From contig CM043952.1 in assembly GCA_014529385.2 (NCBI GenBank), positions 59,627,119-59,691,118 on the forward strand: 64,000 nucleotides of DNA, read 5' to 3'. The stretch comes from Adiantum capillus-veneris (taxonomy: Eukaryota > Streptophyta > Polypodiopsida > Polypodiales > Pteridaceae). Positions 14,412 to 25,752 of the stretch are shown here, one piece after another. Under the pieces are notes generated by a model. The model was not told where the DNA came from, ran no database searches, and saw nothing but the letters and a program-made list of their open reading frames with translations. The position numbers and the translations under genes are program-made. Numbering within the stretch: position 1 is the stretch's first letter; every line of letters begins with the position of its first letter.

Positions 14412-16290
14412 CCAGCCACTAGAACAATGTTACTCGCCGCCACGATTGCCTGGCATCCCACAATTTTGCTCAAAAAGCTGACAAGAACTCAGTTGTGAGA
14501 CCCTCCTCCTACCAATGAGGTGCTCCAGCAGGACGAGTCTCTCTCCATGCTGCAAGTATGTGACGTTGACATAAGAAAGCCGGAGCAAAACACATCTATA
14601 GATTGGCCTCTCTGCCAGTTTGGGATCACAAACCTATCCACTCAAACACATGCAACTACCAACTTTAAAGACCTTATCCAAATGTCAGCCCAAGCCCTTG
14701 ACCATGAGGTCTACAAGCTCATGCTGACAAGGGGAAAAAAATCAATTGCACGGCATGAAATTACAACACTCACCAACCATACTTAAGAAAGGCTGAACCA
14801 CATACATCTCCATATGTCATTCACAAACACCAAGCTGATGTACTCTTTTCTATCTTGATAATGTATCAGCCCACAAGTGGCTTGCATCCGTCCACAATAT
14901 GCATACATCATACTTGCCTCAGCTCTAGGCTACATATTGCCAACCCAACCTTATACCCAGTTAGTAGCGCCTGGCTTTCCTTTAAAGTGGAGGTCTCGAC
15001 CCTCCTCACAACTGATAGCCCTTCCAGCTCCTTTATATCTCTCCTTGCAGCTTTACAATGGCCACAATGTCTTTCCTTCTGCAATCTCATAGGCATTGCT
15101 CTATTCCCCGTGCTCACTACATATCACAAGAGGTTTTAGATCTTTTCGTAGGTAGAAAAGAAGGTGTTAATTTCACATGTTCTCCTCTCCTCTGTCATCC
15201 CCAAGTAGCGTTGGCTTCTCCTTCTTCTATGCAGCCCTTTGAACATGCTTTTTGGCTTCACTCTCCAATCGCCTACACTCCCCAAGCCTAACACCTCTTA
15301 TCTACAGTCTTGTTCTCAGCTTTCTCTTGGCACACCCTGTTTCTGCCTTCACCATCCTTGCAAGCCGCCCTTGAGGGCTCCCTACTGAGCATGTCAGATT
15401 TCCCTGCAGCGCGTCCCCCTCTCTGCAGAACAAGCTGCCCCTTTTTCCTCCTCGTTTGTACCACGTGAGCTTGATTTTAAAAACCTCTCCCTCTCTGTGG
15501 TCGGACTCGCTCTTTGGCCCTCTCACTCTTGAATCCTTGCTCATGGCACCCTCTCTTTTTTTTATGGCCAGTCCCCCCTCTGCTGCTCTCCTTGGCCTAT
15601 TGACGCCACGCCCCTTTACACGCACTCCCTTGAGGCTTCTGTAGGTGCTCCTTTCCAAAAATGACCACCTCCTACTCACCCCTCCCCTGTTTGCCTACCT
15701 CGTGCTGGCCTTCCCCCAGCTTTCCCTTCTTTGGTGGCGGCGCACCTGAAAGGTTGAGTGCCCATGATGGAAATCTTTATTGTCCCCCAAATTTATCCAT
15801 TCAGAGTTTGTTCTCACCCTTGAGAAAGAACCTTTCCAACCTTAAGGTGCATCAATTCTTTGCAAACTTGGTCAAATGGGGAGATGTAGACCATAGCCAA
15901 GAGCACACATCAAAAATTAGCATTGCCTAGCACTGTACAAGCAACCATAGCACACTCAAAAGTGGAAAAAGCGACCACACCATATATAATGGGCTGGCAA
16001 ACTTCAAACCAAAAAAAAATCCTATCAACGTCCAAGTCAAATAGTGTACTGAAAGAAACGAACGCCTGGATTGTTGGCTAAGGAGAAAGGGTCCCTCCAA
16101 AACCACTCTCTAGGATCCCATTGCAGTCGTGCCAGTGAACAGCTCTCCCAAGCTCACAGCCTCCAGTGGCCAGTCTCAAGAGCTTTTGAGTCACAATCCA
16201 TGACACAAGTCCTCCCACAGATGCCCACAACTGGGATCCTCTAAAAACAGCACTCTACAATTTGTGGGGCCTCTTCAAAAACTCGATGTA
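14412..16290. other. Unassigned sequence right of the LARD element
   Basis: Moderately GC-rich sequence continuing the target that was split at CCAGC. Short frames exist on both strands (for example 14520-14786 plus and 15302-15679 minus) but show no motif I recognise. Its proximity to the minus-strand LINE scrap makes a LINE-derived origin possible. Confidence 0.35.
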
Positions 16291-16299
16291 AATGACCCT

Positions 16300-17060
16300 C
16301 ACCCTCTAGCTCACAAAACAGGGAGGGTACAGTCTCTTAGCAACCTCGAACTACGATGAGGACCTCTAGTCGCATAAAGGCCACCATCCATCTAGGTGTT
16401 GCTGACTCAAGAGCTATAAGCCACTCAGCTGGTAATGCCTCTGTGATGTCCTGACACATCATCTACACCCCTCTCATGCCCTATAGTTGGATTCTTTGAA
16501 GCTCCTCTGACAAGCTTGAGAACTATAGCCAGTCACCTAAAGTGCATGCCGGACTCTCTGCCATGGGACCCCAAGAAACATGAGGCCTACTACCAACCAA
16601 GTGGCCTCTCGAAGTGCTAACCATGGGGTTCCAAACAAGGGGATGTCTTAGGAGTTCCTGCGTGCAAGCAAGCTAGTGTTGCTCCAAGCCTCTCCGCAGC
16701 TGTTGCTCCCAAGAGTGGAGCAGACTCATAGCAAAACGGTCCTCTAATCTCCGGCTCATACCAAATTACGCATCTATGTGAAAATCCATATGATCAAAGG
16801 TCTCCAAGGACCTCCAAGCAAAGGCACTCTAGCTCTAAGCCGTTGAAGAAAAAACTCCTTCCAGGGTTCCTCCCTTGGAAGCAGTCCTCTGACAACAAAC
16901 TTCCCAAGAAGGGCTCTGCTCTGTTGTGCTCGGTCTATGATCCCAACCCCCCCTGAGAACAAGGTGGAGTGATGACTTTCCATGCCACTTTTGCCTGGGC
17001 TATCTGAGTGTCACATCCTAACCAAAGGAAACTCTTGATCAGCCTCTCTACCTGGCTGAT
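16300..17060 (-). pseudogene. LINE reverse-transcriptase C-terminal scrap (A)
   Basis: On the minus strand, 17060-16935 reads IKSFLWLG, AKVAWKVITPPCSQGGLG and then, after a frameshift, GIIDRAQQSRALLGKFVVRG (about 16925-16860). This is the thumb/connection region that follows the polymerase in plant LINEs. Degraded similarity to the same region seems to extend to about 16300 with many stops. The right edge abuts the truncated CACTA copy at about 17060. Confidence 0.68.
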
Positions 17061-17062
17061 GC

Positions 17063-17579
17063 TGGCCGAAGAAGATTGGAAGAATGCGAAGCGAGTAGCA
17101 CACGAGAATCCTGACAAGTGGAAGCAAGAAAAGGAAGCATCCAAAGCGCGAGTAGAGGCATGGAGCTCGCACCACTCAGGGAGCGGCGGGTGGGCATCAT
17201 TTGAGACCGATTTTGTAATTGTTTTTGCATTACTCTTTAGGTTTGATAGTTACGTCTATTTGTACTTTTAAATTCTAACATAATGGATTCTTTGTATGTT
17301 TTGAACAGTGGTCGATGTGACAGGACGTGACCCCACACCGTACGAGCGGGAGTACGCAGGCAGAAAGGGCTTAAACACCTTGATGGCCATTCTGAGTTCT
17401 CACGGCAGCATGGTTAGTATTTCACTTTACTCTTTTACAATTGTTGTATTTTAATAAAAAGTTAAGAAAATAAATTGTTTTGTAATTATATGTTTATACT
17501 TACAAAAAGTACGTCTTATTGTTTTTTTCTGCAGAATCCGACAAATATGCCGCTTGGACACGATGAGACGTCTGATTAA
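17063..17579 (+). pseudogene. Ptta/En-Spm second gene, truncated copy
   Basis: The exon remnants are 17063-17214 (EEDWKNAKRVAHENPDKWKQ through GSGGWASFETDF), 17309-17412 and 17535-17579. They align with the intact family 1 gene at 10738-12051, with the same splice positions. The second exon has two extra bases (TG in GTCGATGTGACAGG), which bring a stop at the fifth codon. The start, promoter and most of exon 1 are lost. Confidence 0.88.
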
Positions 17580-18029
17580 ATGACGTCAGTCTAGCCGTAG
17601 CCGTAGCCAGATAGCATTAGTTTTATTTTGTCATAGATTGTATATTGAGATGACGTGTATACGTCTTTTTGTAACTATCAGAAAACCATGTATTTTCTCA
17701 AAAATGACAATTGTGTTGCAACTATTACATTTGCAAAGCTTAACAATCAAGCGAATTTGCCTATGATGTGTATAATTGTCATTGATTTACTTTCGTCCAA
17801 TTACTTTTGACAGTTTTGTATCTTTATTCTCCAAACAACACTATGCATGATGGAGTTAATGGTTATATTGTCTTGTGGGTGGCTACTTTGGGTCTATACT
17901 TTGCACTTTCTTTCAAAGGTGAATCTGGGCTGATCTTGGATTCATTTAGGTTTACTCTATTATTGAAACATTCAATATGGCTAATGGGTGACAGGGCATT
18001 CAATGCTATGCCACCCAAAAAAAATCACT

Positions 18030-18230
18030 CTCGGACGTTGCTATAATCGTCGCTATATAAGGCTCTGCAACGTCGCTATGAGCATCGCTATAGGAAGCCT
18101 ACAACTGTCGCTATGTGCATCGCTATATGTGTCGCTATATAGCGACGCATGTAGCGACCCAGATAGCAACGTTCCCATAGCGATGCTATTAGCGAAGGTC
18201 TTAGCGACGTCGAAGAGTATAAAAACCCAA
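18030..18230 (+). repeat. Right subterminal repeats of the truncated CACTA copy
   Basis: CGTCGCTAT and TAGCGACG units in both orientations, diverged from those at 12405-12590. The following TGTAT at 18231-18235 is the copia target duplication. Confidence 0.85.
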
Positions 18231-18235
18231 TGTAT

Positions 18236-18400
18236 TGTTAAGTATGGAGCTTGATTTACCCTTGTAATTTTCTGTGGTAAAAGTGCACATTTGTAAGGCC
18301 CCCATTATGAGGAGAAGCCATCATGCGTGAAGGAAAATCACTCACCGGAAACCAAAATTTTCACAGACAAGAATCAGGGGCAACTTTAAAGGCCTCGGGA
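18236..18400 (+). repeat. Partial 5' LTR of copia A
   Basis: Matches 19243-19408 base for base with few differences, up to AAAGGCCTCGGG, where the deletion junction lies. Confidence 0.88.
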
Positions 18401-18401
18401 A

Positions 18402-19182
18402 GGTACTAGAAAGGTTTGCAATGCAAAATGCAAAACCAGTTTCTACACCTTTGGCTGGTCATTTTAAACTAACGAAGGATATGTTTCCAAAGACACAAGA
18501 GGAGATAGGCTATATGTCTAAAGTTCCATATGCTGCAACGGTAGGTTCTCTAATGTATGCTATGGTCTGGACAAGGCCAAACATTGCACATGCAGTGGGA
18601 GTTGTGAGTAGGTTCATGGACAACCCAGGTAAAGAGCATTGGCAAGCTGTGAAGTGGATACTTAGGTATCTAAAAGGGACAACAACAAATGCTTTGTATT
18701 TTGGAGGAACTGATATTTTTCTAGAAGGGTATGCTGATGCAGATATGGCAGGTGACAAAGATACTCGAAGGAGCACTACTGGCTATGTGTTCACGGTTGG
18801 AGGCACAGCAGTAAGCTGGGCTTCAAAGCTGCAAAAAGTGGTTTCACTTTCTACCACGGAAGCAGAGTATGTAGCAATGACGGAGGCAAGCAAAGAAATT
18901 ATGTGGCTTCACAGATTCTTAGAAGAGCTTGGATTCAAACAAGACAATTGTGTCTTGTACAGTGATAGCCAAAGCGCTATCCATCTTGCGAAGAACTCAG
19001 CCTTTCATTCAAGGACAAAGCACATTGAGGTGAGATATCACTTCATACGCACTCTTTTGGAAGAGGGACAACTAAAGCTAGGAAAGGTGCATACAAGTGA
19101 AAATCCTGCAGACATGTTTACAAAGGTGGTCACCAAGGAGAAGTTGAGCTTTTGCTCATCTTCAATCGGCATTCAAGGATAA
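18402..19182 (+). pseudogene. Copia RT-end and RNase H fragment
   Basis: The open frame reads KVLERFAMQNAKPVSTPLAG at its start, the end of the copia polymerase domain, then a complete copia-type RNase H. Visible motifs are YADADMAGDKDTRRSTTGY (first catalytic Asp region), STTEAEYVAM (Glu) and LYSDSQSAIHLAKN (Asp), then the HIEVRYHFIR and ADMFTK terminal motifs. The frame is intact for 250 codons, yet the promoter and all upstream domains are gone, so it is only a relic. Stop at 19180-19182. Confidence 0.92.
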
Positions 19183-19229
19183 GAAGCCAGAATGGAAAGC
19201 AGTCACAGGTTTGATTTGGAGATCAGTCT

Positions 19230-19242
19230 CCAAGTGGGAGAT
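19230..19242 (+). promoter_or_regulatory. Polypurine tract of copia A
   Basis: CCAAGTGGGAGAT immediately precedes the 3' LTR, the usual copia plus-strand primer position. Confidence 0.8.
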
Positions 19243-20040
19243 TGTTAAGTATGGAGCCTAATTTACCCTTGTAATTTTCTGTGGTAAAAGCGCACATTTG
19301 TAAGGCCCCATTATGAGGAGAAGCCATCGTGCATGAAGGAAAATCACTCACCGGAAATCAAAATTTTCACGGACAAGAATCAGGGGCAACTTTAAAGGCC
19401 TCGGGGGCAGAGGCCACTTTTTTTTCGCCAGAATATTCTTTTTCGCCGGAATATTCTTTTTCGCCGAAATATTATGGCCGGACGGCGGCCGGAAAGTGGT
19501 CGGAAAACAACCGATCAGTTGGCCGGTGGTCGGTAGTGAATGGCCGGTGGCCGGTGGTCGGAAGTCAATGGCCGGTGGCCGGTGGCCGGTGGACGAATTC
19601 AATGGCCGGTGGCCGAATTCAAAAGCGGGCTTGTCTTCTCAAGGGCGGCCACACATGGACGGATTGAAGGGTCCGATTTGGACTTATTCTCATAAGAGAG
19701 GGCGGCCCTTTTGGCCTATAAAAGGAGGCCATTTCTACACACATTTCATAGTGTGAAGTTGATGCAACAAGGTGAGTGTGAGGTGGTGAGAGTGAAGCAA
19801 GGCGGGAGCTCCATTAAGGGTATAATCCCTTTGTAAACTACTTCTTGTTTTGAAGTACTAAAGCCATTGAGTGGCTGCTTTCTCGTGGACGTAGCCCACA
19901 TTGGGTGAACCACGTATATCGTGTGTACTCTCTCTCTCTCTCTCTCTCTCTCTACTCTATAATCTCATGTATATAAATCTGTCTCTCTCCATTAAGTAAT
20001 CTACTCAATTATCTATTTAGCTACGTCTTATTTCCTAACA
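19243..20040 (+). repeat. 3' LTR of copia A
   Basis: 798 bp, starting TGTTAAGTATGGAGC and ending TTTCCTAACA. It includes a TATA-like CTATAAAAGG at 19716-19725, a GGCCGGTGG minisatellite at about 19494-19625 and a short (CT)n near 19929-19952. Confidence 0.9.
19494..19625 (+). repeat. GGCCGGTGG minisatellite in the LTR
   Basis: About ten GGCCGGTGG or GGTCGG(A/T)AGT units in the U3 part of the LTR, interspersed with GAATTCAATGG. Confidence 0.8.
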
Positions 20041-20090
20041 TGTATTTCCATCAATAAAAGCGTCACAAGTGCACCTAACCTCTTGTAGCG

Positions 20091-20486
20091 CAATCTACAC
20101 GTCGGTATGTGAGTCACAAGCTACAAAGAAGCAATGTGAATAGCTAAACACATTGTCTTGCAATGAAATGTCACACTGAAAGTGCAAAGTATATTGTGCA
20201 TGTCATACAGAGGTGCCATACAAAAGTATGGTGGAGAGCTAGCATTGTGGTCTCTCCAAAAAATTATAAGAAACGAAAGTTGTGCCCTGCCTCGTAGCGT
20301 TTATGTATTGAGCCGAGCAAACGCATGCGCATGGAAAATTGGATGCAGATAACGGACCTTGCAATGTTTTCGAGTTGGAGTCGCGCTTCTGCAATTGGAA
20401 CGTGTAGTGTTGGGAATATATGTCTTGCCTGCCATACACAACAGATGCAGATGTAACTTTATGCTCTATGCCCTATGATCAATATT

Positions 20487-20574
<88 letters not shown>

Positions 20575-22366
20575 TGAGAGTTGTAAGCTGCTTCGATCAG
20601 CAATTATGTCTTCTTGCCTCCTTGTTGACTAGCTTGGGTTATGTATCAATACCAAATTGATGTCTGCATTTTCAACCATCTGAACTTGATCCGATAGCTG
20701 TTGCATACATAAACCGTTGCTCATAGGATCCACCACCGAATCGTGGTTATTGGGAAGAAGGGAGCTCGGAAGCAGTAACTGCTATGCGTTCAAATCCACA
20801 CCACCATCATTCCCTACTGCAACACTGCAGTATACTGTTGTTGCTAATCTCAACTGTGTTTGCATTGGTTGCCGCCTGCACGCTGTTTAGAAAGAGAATC
20901 TTTTTACAGGCCGTAATATTGGCCATATTGTCTGTAAAATTTTTGCTATCCCACCCAGATGTTGAATGGCCAACAATAGTTACTGATGGAGGCTAATAGG
21001 TGTTGACATACTGGTATGCCTGTCTCCAAAAATGCCATTACTCCACAGTCCTTGTTCTTCGGCTTCTTCGGCATCAAATTTCTTTATGTGGAAAAAAGAA
21101 TTAGCTTTCGCTTCCGCTCTTTGACTATTCTTTTGATCCTGGTCGGTAGCATAGGCACCTGCATGATTGACTACTTGACTTCTGCTGCAATGCTACTGCA
21201 TCTCCTTGGACCATCTACACATTAACCAACTCTAACGGACACCATATTCTGTGTTGAATTGTTCATGAGAGATGTTTCTATTTGTCTGCAGATTGTTCTA
21301 AAATGCTTGCCTCATCAAATTATCAGATAGGCTATCAACAGAGTTGGATGAGGAGTGCAACTAAAGTCAACAACTCAACAGACCATGACTTGCACTAGTG
21401 GAAATATTTCCCAATGCCTTTCCCTCGACATTGAGCTATCTGCCACTAATCCCCTCACACTCTCTGCTAAAAGCGCAAGCAGCTAGCACTGAAGCTGCTG
21501 GCTTAATTACTTGAGGATAACCATCATAAGCTTCGGTGTCATCGATCTTGCTAAGCTTTTCTGTCCTCATGTCCACTTCAACGTTTATTCTTTCCATTTC
21601 TTCGGCCTCTTCCATCTGTATCGCCAACAACAGAAAACTGTGTTGAAAGGTCCTGCGAAGGCAATGAGTTTTTGTGGTTTGACTCTAGATTAGGCTAACT
21701 AATCGTCAATTGAAATTTGATTATCTTCTATTTCAATAGCAATAGAATAGACCTCTGCCATGGTTGATCGCACAAAATATCTGATCTTTGAGAACGCTTA
21801 TTACGTCGGCAAGCATCCGAAGTACCCTCCATCTTGATGATCTACAAAATATAACCAAGGTTTGAAAGGTCTTTGGTACTCCTTTCTTGTTCTACCCAGC
21901 TTACTGTTGCACAAGCAAACTGCACGGAAAAGAATTGTTGTGAATCTTGAGAATTAGGCATGGGACCAGATGCAATATATAATTTCCATGAACATTGAAG
22001 GATGGCCAAGGGCACAGGGTTGTTGAATCTGTATGAGCTATACTTGGAGCGGCATAATGTTGTCCATAACTAGCTGCGCCTGCAGAAACGAGCTAAGCAA
22101 GGTAGTTGAAGTTGGACATACTGTTCAGCTAGCCACTGGGTCTTGTTGCACACAAACCTGCTATGATCGCTAAGGCTTATAATTAGGTATTAAGGCCAGT
22201 TCACTGCAAAAGTAGGCTGATTCAAATATGCCGATGGGGACAAACCTACAGACAAAGCTCCAAGATGCTTCTTGCTTCTGGGGAGCCTGCAAACAGCTTG
22301 TGAAGAAGATTGAACTGCTTCTGTAGCTTTTCCCGCGGAGTTTTTTTAGGGCTTTTCCTATCAGTG

Positions 22367-22367
<1 letters not shown>
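20091..22367. other. Unassigned region with one (CT)n
   Basis: No coding motif is recognised on either strand. A 70-codon frame at 20784-20996 contains a hydrophobic stretch but has no other support. A (CT)n tract of 80 bp lies at 20491-20571. Confidence 0.45.
20491..20571 (+). repeat. (CT)n microsatellite
   Basis: About 40 uninterrupted CT dinucleotides. Confidence 0.97.

Positions 22368-22448
<81 letters not shown>
22368..22448 (+). repeat. (CT)n microsatellite
   Basis: About 40 uninterrupted CT dinucleotides. Confidence 0.97.
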
Positions 22449-22451
<3 letters not shown>

Positions 22452-22681
22452 CATCTACACGCGATGGCACAAATCCATCTCTGCGATCGCCCTCGCCTCC
22501 TTGGAACGCGTCGAATACACTCCTGCAAACACCTTTGTGCCCTCTCGCACTGCTACACACTCTCTTGTACAGACGATGGCGATTGTTCCCCTCGCGCTCC
22601 TACAGTCTCCCTTGTGCGGCCTGGCAAGACCGACCCTACCCCCAATCCTCAAAAAGAATCAAGATTAAAAAAATCTCGAAC

Positions 22682-22685
<4 letters not shown>

Positions 22686-22730
<45 letters not shown>
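22686..22730 (+). repeat. (CT)n microsatellite
   Basis: About 22 CT dinucleotides. Confidence 0.97.
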
Positions 22731-22732
<2 letters not shown>

Positions 22733-24385
22733 CCTGTCATCCCTCCAGGTCTTCGCCTTTTTATCAACTTTCGCCCCCAAGCTTCCCCTTGGGAGGATCT
22801 TTCTAGATTCCCCGTAATCACCTGCTTCCTAGAATTGGGCAGACATATTGGGTTGATTGCCTTTTGAGAAGAAAATTGTTTTTTTTCCCTTGCAAAACTC
22901 ACAATTGTAAATTAATGATCGGTTTTGATGGTGGTAGTAGCCCCAGCCAATTTTGCAAAGTGGTGTATCAGACAGAAATTTAAGGAGATCCCTTTTGTGG
23001 CTTTGAGGGGAAAAGTGGAGGGGTGAGAGCAAGAGAGTGATTTTATGCTTTTGAGGCGAAAAGGGGATTTGTCACAATCGAGATCAATTTTGGCTTGGTA
23101 GGTGGTGCGCATGGAAGAGTGCATGATGTGTGTCGGTGCCCAAAATGTTTTCTTTTTCGAATCTTTTGTTTAGCTGCTCTCATTACATGAGAATCAACGG
23201 CGCAAGGCTTGAAAAATACATTTTTTTATAAAATAAGGGCAAACTTGAAATTATCCCGGCTTTTAGGTCAGAATTTGAAGCTTTCGCTAGGTAATTGCAT
23301 TGAAAGGCAAGCTCAAAATATGAGGGGCAATTCAAAATACCCTTCTATCTATTCTCGTTGGATTGTTCAAGATTTTCTAATCTTTATTCCTTTTTGACGA
23401 TCGAGATCCGTTTTTGAGTGCATAACCGTTTTTGTCTAAAAATATTTGAAGTGCTAGATCTCCAAAGCCTACAACTCAAATTCTACTTTTACAATCTTTG
23501 TATTCATAGACAATCATGAACAGGGGTATTTCATAATGGGAATTCTGGAAAAATGGAAGGGCATTTTAACGGGTGGGAAGTGTAGGGGGCACGCGGCAGA
23601 GAAATAGGAAGAGAGAGAAGGGGAAGATTTTTCCAAAGACACCTGCACACACACGTAGATGCCACTATCTGCAGAGGAAACGCTGGATGGAGCCATACGG
23701 CCTCTCTCTCTCTCTCTCTCTCTCTCTGCGCGCAGGGATAGGAGGGGAGCCTTCCCTTATTGATGCACATGCCTCTTTCACGGGATAATGTGCAACATGT
23801 GATGATAATAGGTATGTGTGCGCGTGGAAGGCGGCCACACGAAGCGACGAGCTCTACGTTAGGAAGACGATCCAATGGGAGCAAGCCTGCATGCATGGAG
23901 GAGGTAGGTCATAGGTTGAAACGTGTGGTGAAGACATTGTATTTGCCACCTTCTCGGGATGCACTTTTGCAGGCATTGGGATCGGGACGTGCTTGCGATG
24001 GCCTTGTGGAGGAGAGATACAGAGGCAGACGAGAGACCTTGAAGGGGGAAGGTTTTATCTTGATGTGCATCGCCTCGGCAAACACAAGAGATTGTGGTAG
24101 ATTGCGATCAGAGCTGTCAGCTAGGAGCATTAAAGGGAGGGAGACCAAGATGGCGTCTTGACCTACGCTAAGAGAGAAGCAGATTTTCTTTTTTTGTTGA
24201 GAGAGAAGGAGAATCGAGATGGTGCAGATGGGCATACTCGCGTGGGAATGCGCTACGACTACTTTTCCTTCCACTTGAAAGATTCCAAACGGAATGAAAT
24301 CTGAGAAATTAATGGCTTTGCTTCTTTGATCGGTTTAGATGGTGGTATATGTGTTGATTGCCCTTTGAGAAAAAAGTGATAAATA
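22731..24385. other. Unassigned region with a repeat copy and a LINE-tail scrap
   Basis: No gene is recognised. CAAAACTCACAATTGTA at about 22895-22911 resembles the LINE 3' tail seen at 24412 and 31440 (minus orientation). A diverged copy of the 29669-30053 repeat lies at 23325-23580. Confidence 0.45.
23325..23580 (+). repeat. Diverged copy of the MITE-like repeat
   Basis: It shares with 29720-29960 the order GTTCAAGATTT, GA(T/C)(A/C)GTCGAGATCC, TTTTTGAGTG, GTCTAAAAATA, AAAGCCTACA and TATTGACAATC-like blocks. The terminal inverted repeats are poorly kept. Confidence 0.65.
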
Positions 24386-25730
24386 TGTTTTTTTTTTAAA
24401 AAAAAAAACCAAAACTCACAATTGTGAGTGGATTATATTGATCAACCCAAAAAATTACAAATTTTTGTTATGCTCACATCGAGCCAAGACATCACAAGGA
24501 GACTATAAATACATCGGCTGACAGGGGAGGCACCTCGGAAGGACCACGTCTTTAACCTTGCAAACCGGTTACCTTGATGTTCTTTAGCTTGATCCACTCA
24601 TCCGAGTTCTTCTATTTTCCTAGGGCTATAATCATCCTCCTGCTTTCTTGAATTGTTTACATAAAGTTGGTTATTTCCATGGTGTTATTGAACACTAGAT
24701 TGTTCCTGGTCTTCCATATCTATTTGAGGTGGCTGTATCTAACAATTTGAATTTCAATTAGCATCTCCTGATTCTTAAAAGCCTTTCCTCCCAGAAAGAA
24801 ATCATTTTTATAGAAACATATCTTCCAAGTCCTTTGGACCCGATTGCAGATCATTCCTGCTAGATCGCAGATCGTCGGGAGAGACCTTCACTGGTTGTTT
24901 TGCATTGAGAGCATGTGTCTGGGCAGGCCCCTCCTAGCAAGAACCTTCACCCTGATCGACAAGGCGCCCCACAGTACCTTCCAGAGGATTTATGGCTTTC
25001 CTCACCTCCTCCATTTTGCAATCGGCGAGGTAACCCTTGACTTCAAACCATCTTTTATGTTCTACTTCTGATGCAAACCCTTCATGTTTCTTAGAGTTTA
25101 ATAGCTCAAACTTGTCAGTGAGTTGCTTCTGGAATGCCTCCTAGTGTTTCTTGCTTCTAGGGTCTACAGTTTTAATTGCTTTCTGAATATTCTTGGTGAT
25201 GATATCCCAGGCCCTAGGGCTAGCCACCCCTACATCTTTCTGAAGCTTTCTTGCAGATTTCATTGCCAGACTTTTGAAAAGGGGTTCTTCGAGCAGATGC
25301 ATCCCTGTCGTGAGCATCTTCTTACACCCTTGTGGGCAACGATCCTCTCCTTTGGTTTTTTTTAAGTTAATATTTATAGGCAAGTGATCTGACAAGCATT
25401 GTGAGGATATTACCTTCATCTCAAATGATGACGGCAACCAATCAACTTGATGTGAGCAGTAGCAACGATCAAGTTGAGAAGTTGTATTGTTGTACTGCAC
25501 GCTGGTGTACATGAACCCTGGCGTGCTATTCCAAGGCCCAACCTCCTACATATTCTTAAGAGCCCACTTGTCACACAAGCTTAACCATTTGGATCTTTTC
25601 GATCCAGCCAACATAGTTGATGAGCCTGTTATGTCCTTACTCTTCTCTACCATACTAAAGTCTCCCACCAGAAGCCATTCCCTTTCGATATGGACACAAA
25701 AAGTCTTTCGACTTTCCACTTTCAGGGTGA
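24386..25730 (-). pseudogene. LINE remnant (B): endonuclease joined to C-terminal tail
   Basis: From about 25730 to 25140 the minus strand encodes the C-terminal half of an EEP (APE-like) endonuclease: WLLVGDFSMVE, TSQLDRCYCS and CLSDHLPI are the late catalytic motifs, and one TAG breaks the frame. A linker follows (KKTKGEDRCPQ). From about 25090 to 24490 the sequence jumps to the zf-RVT/C-terminal part, with LWGALSIRVKVL and IWKTRNNLVFN. The whole polymerase domain between them is deleted. The 3' end is marked by a poly-T stretch at about 24389-24410 on the plus strand, meaning a poly-A tail on the minus strand. Confidence 0.78.
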
Positions 25731-25752
25731 TATTATTTCATAATATCACCCT
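25724..25752. repeat. Perfect 13-bp inverted repeat, 3-nt loop
   Basis: AGGGTGATATTAT, TTC, ATAATATCACCCT. It sits exactly where the minus-strand LINE remnant ends and unrelated plus-strand LINE-tail-like DNA begins. Confidence 0.9.

Larger units (their letters stand above)
18236..20040 (+). mobile_element. Internally deleted copia element (A)
   Basis: TGTAT occurs at 18231-18235 and 20041-20045, the 5-bp target duplication. Only the first ~165 bp of the 5' LTR remain (18236-18400). They are joined directly to the RT/RNase H region, so the rest of the LTR, the PBS, gag, protease, integrase and most of RT were deleted after or during insertion. The 3' LTR is complete. The element is inserted in the truncated CACTA copy. 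Confidence 0.92.
17061..20090 (+). mobile_element. Truncated CACTA family 1 copy, split by a copia element
   Basis: It matches the last 1.1 kb of the element at 8064-12663: the end of exon 1, both introns, exons 2 and 3, and the right subterminal repeats (18030-18230). The copy is interrupted at 18235 by a copia element and resumes at 20041-20090, ending CCTCTTGTAGCG, one base different from the expected terminus. The left half is missing, so no flanking duplication can be tested. Confidence 0.88.

Noticed and set aside
20784-20996. 70-codon ORF with a hydrophobic segment that could be a small membrane protein.
   Set aside because: No splice, promoter or family support; ORFs of this length are common by chance here.
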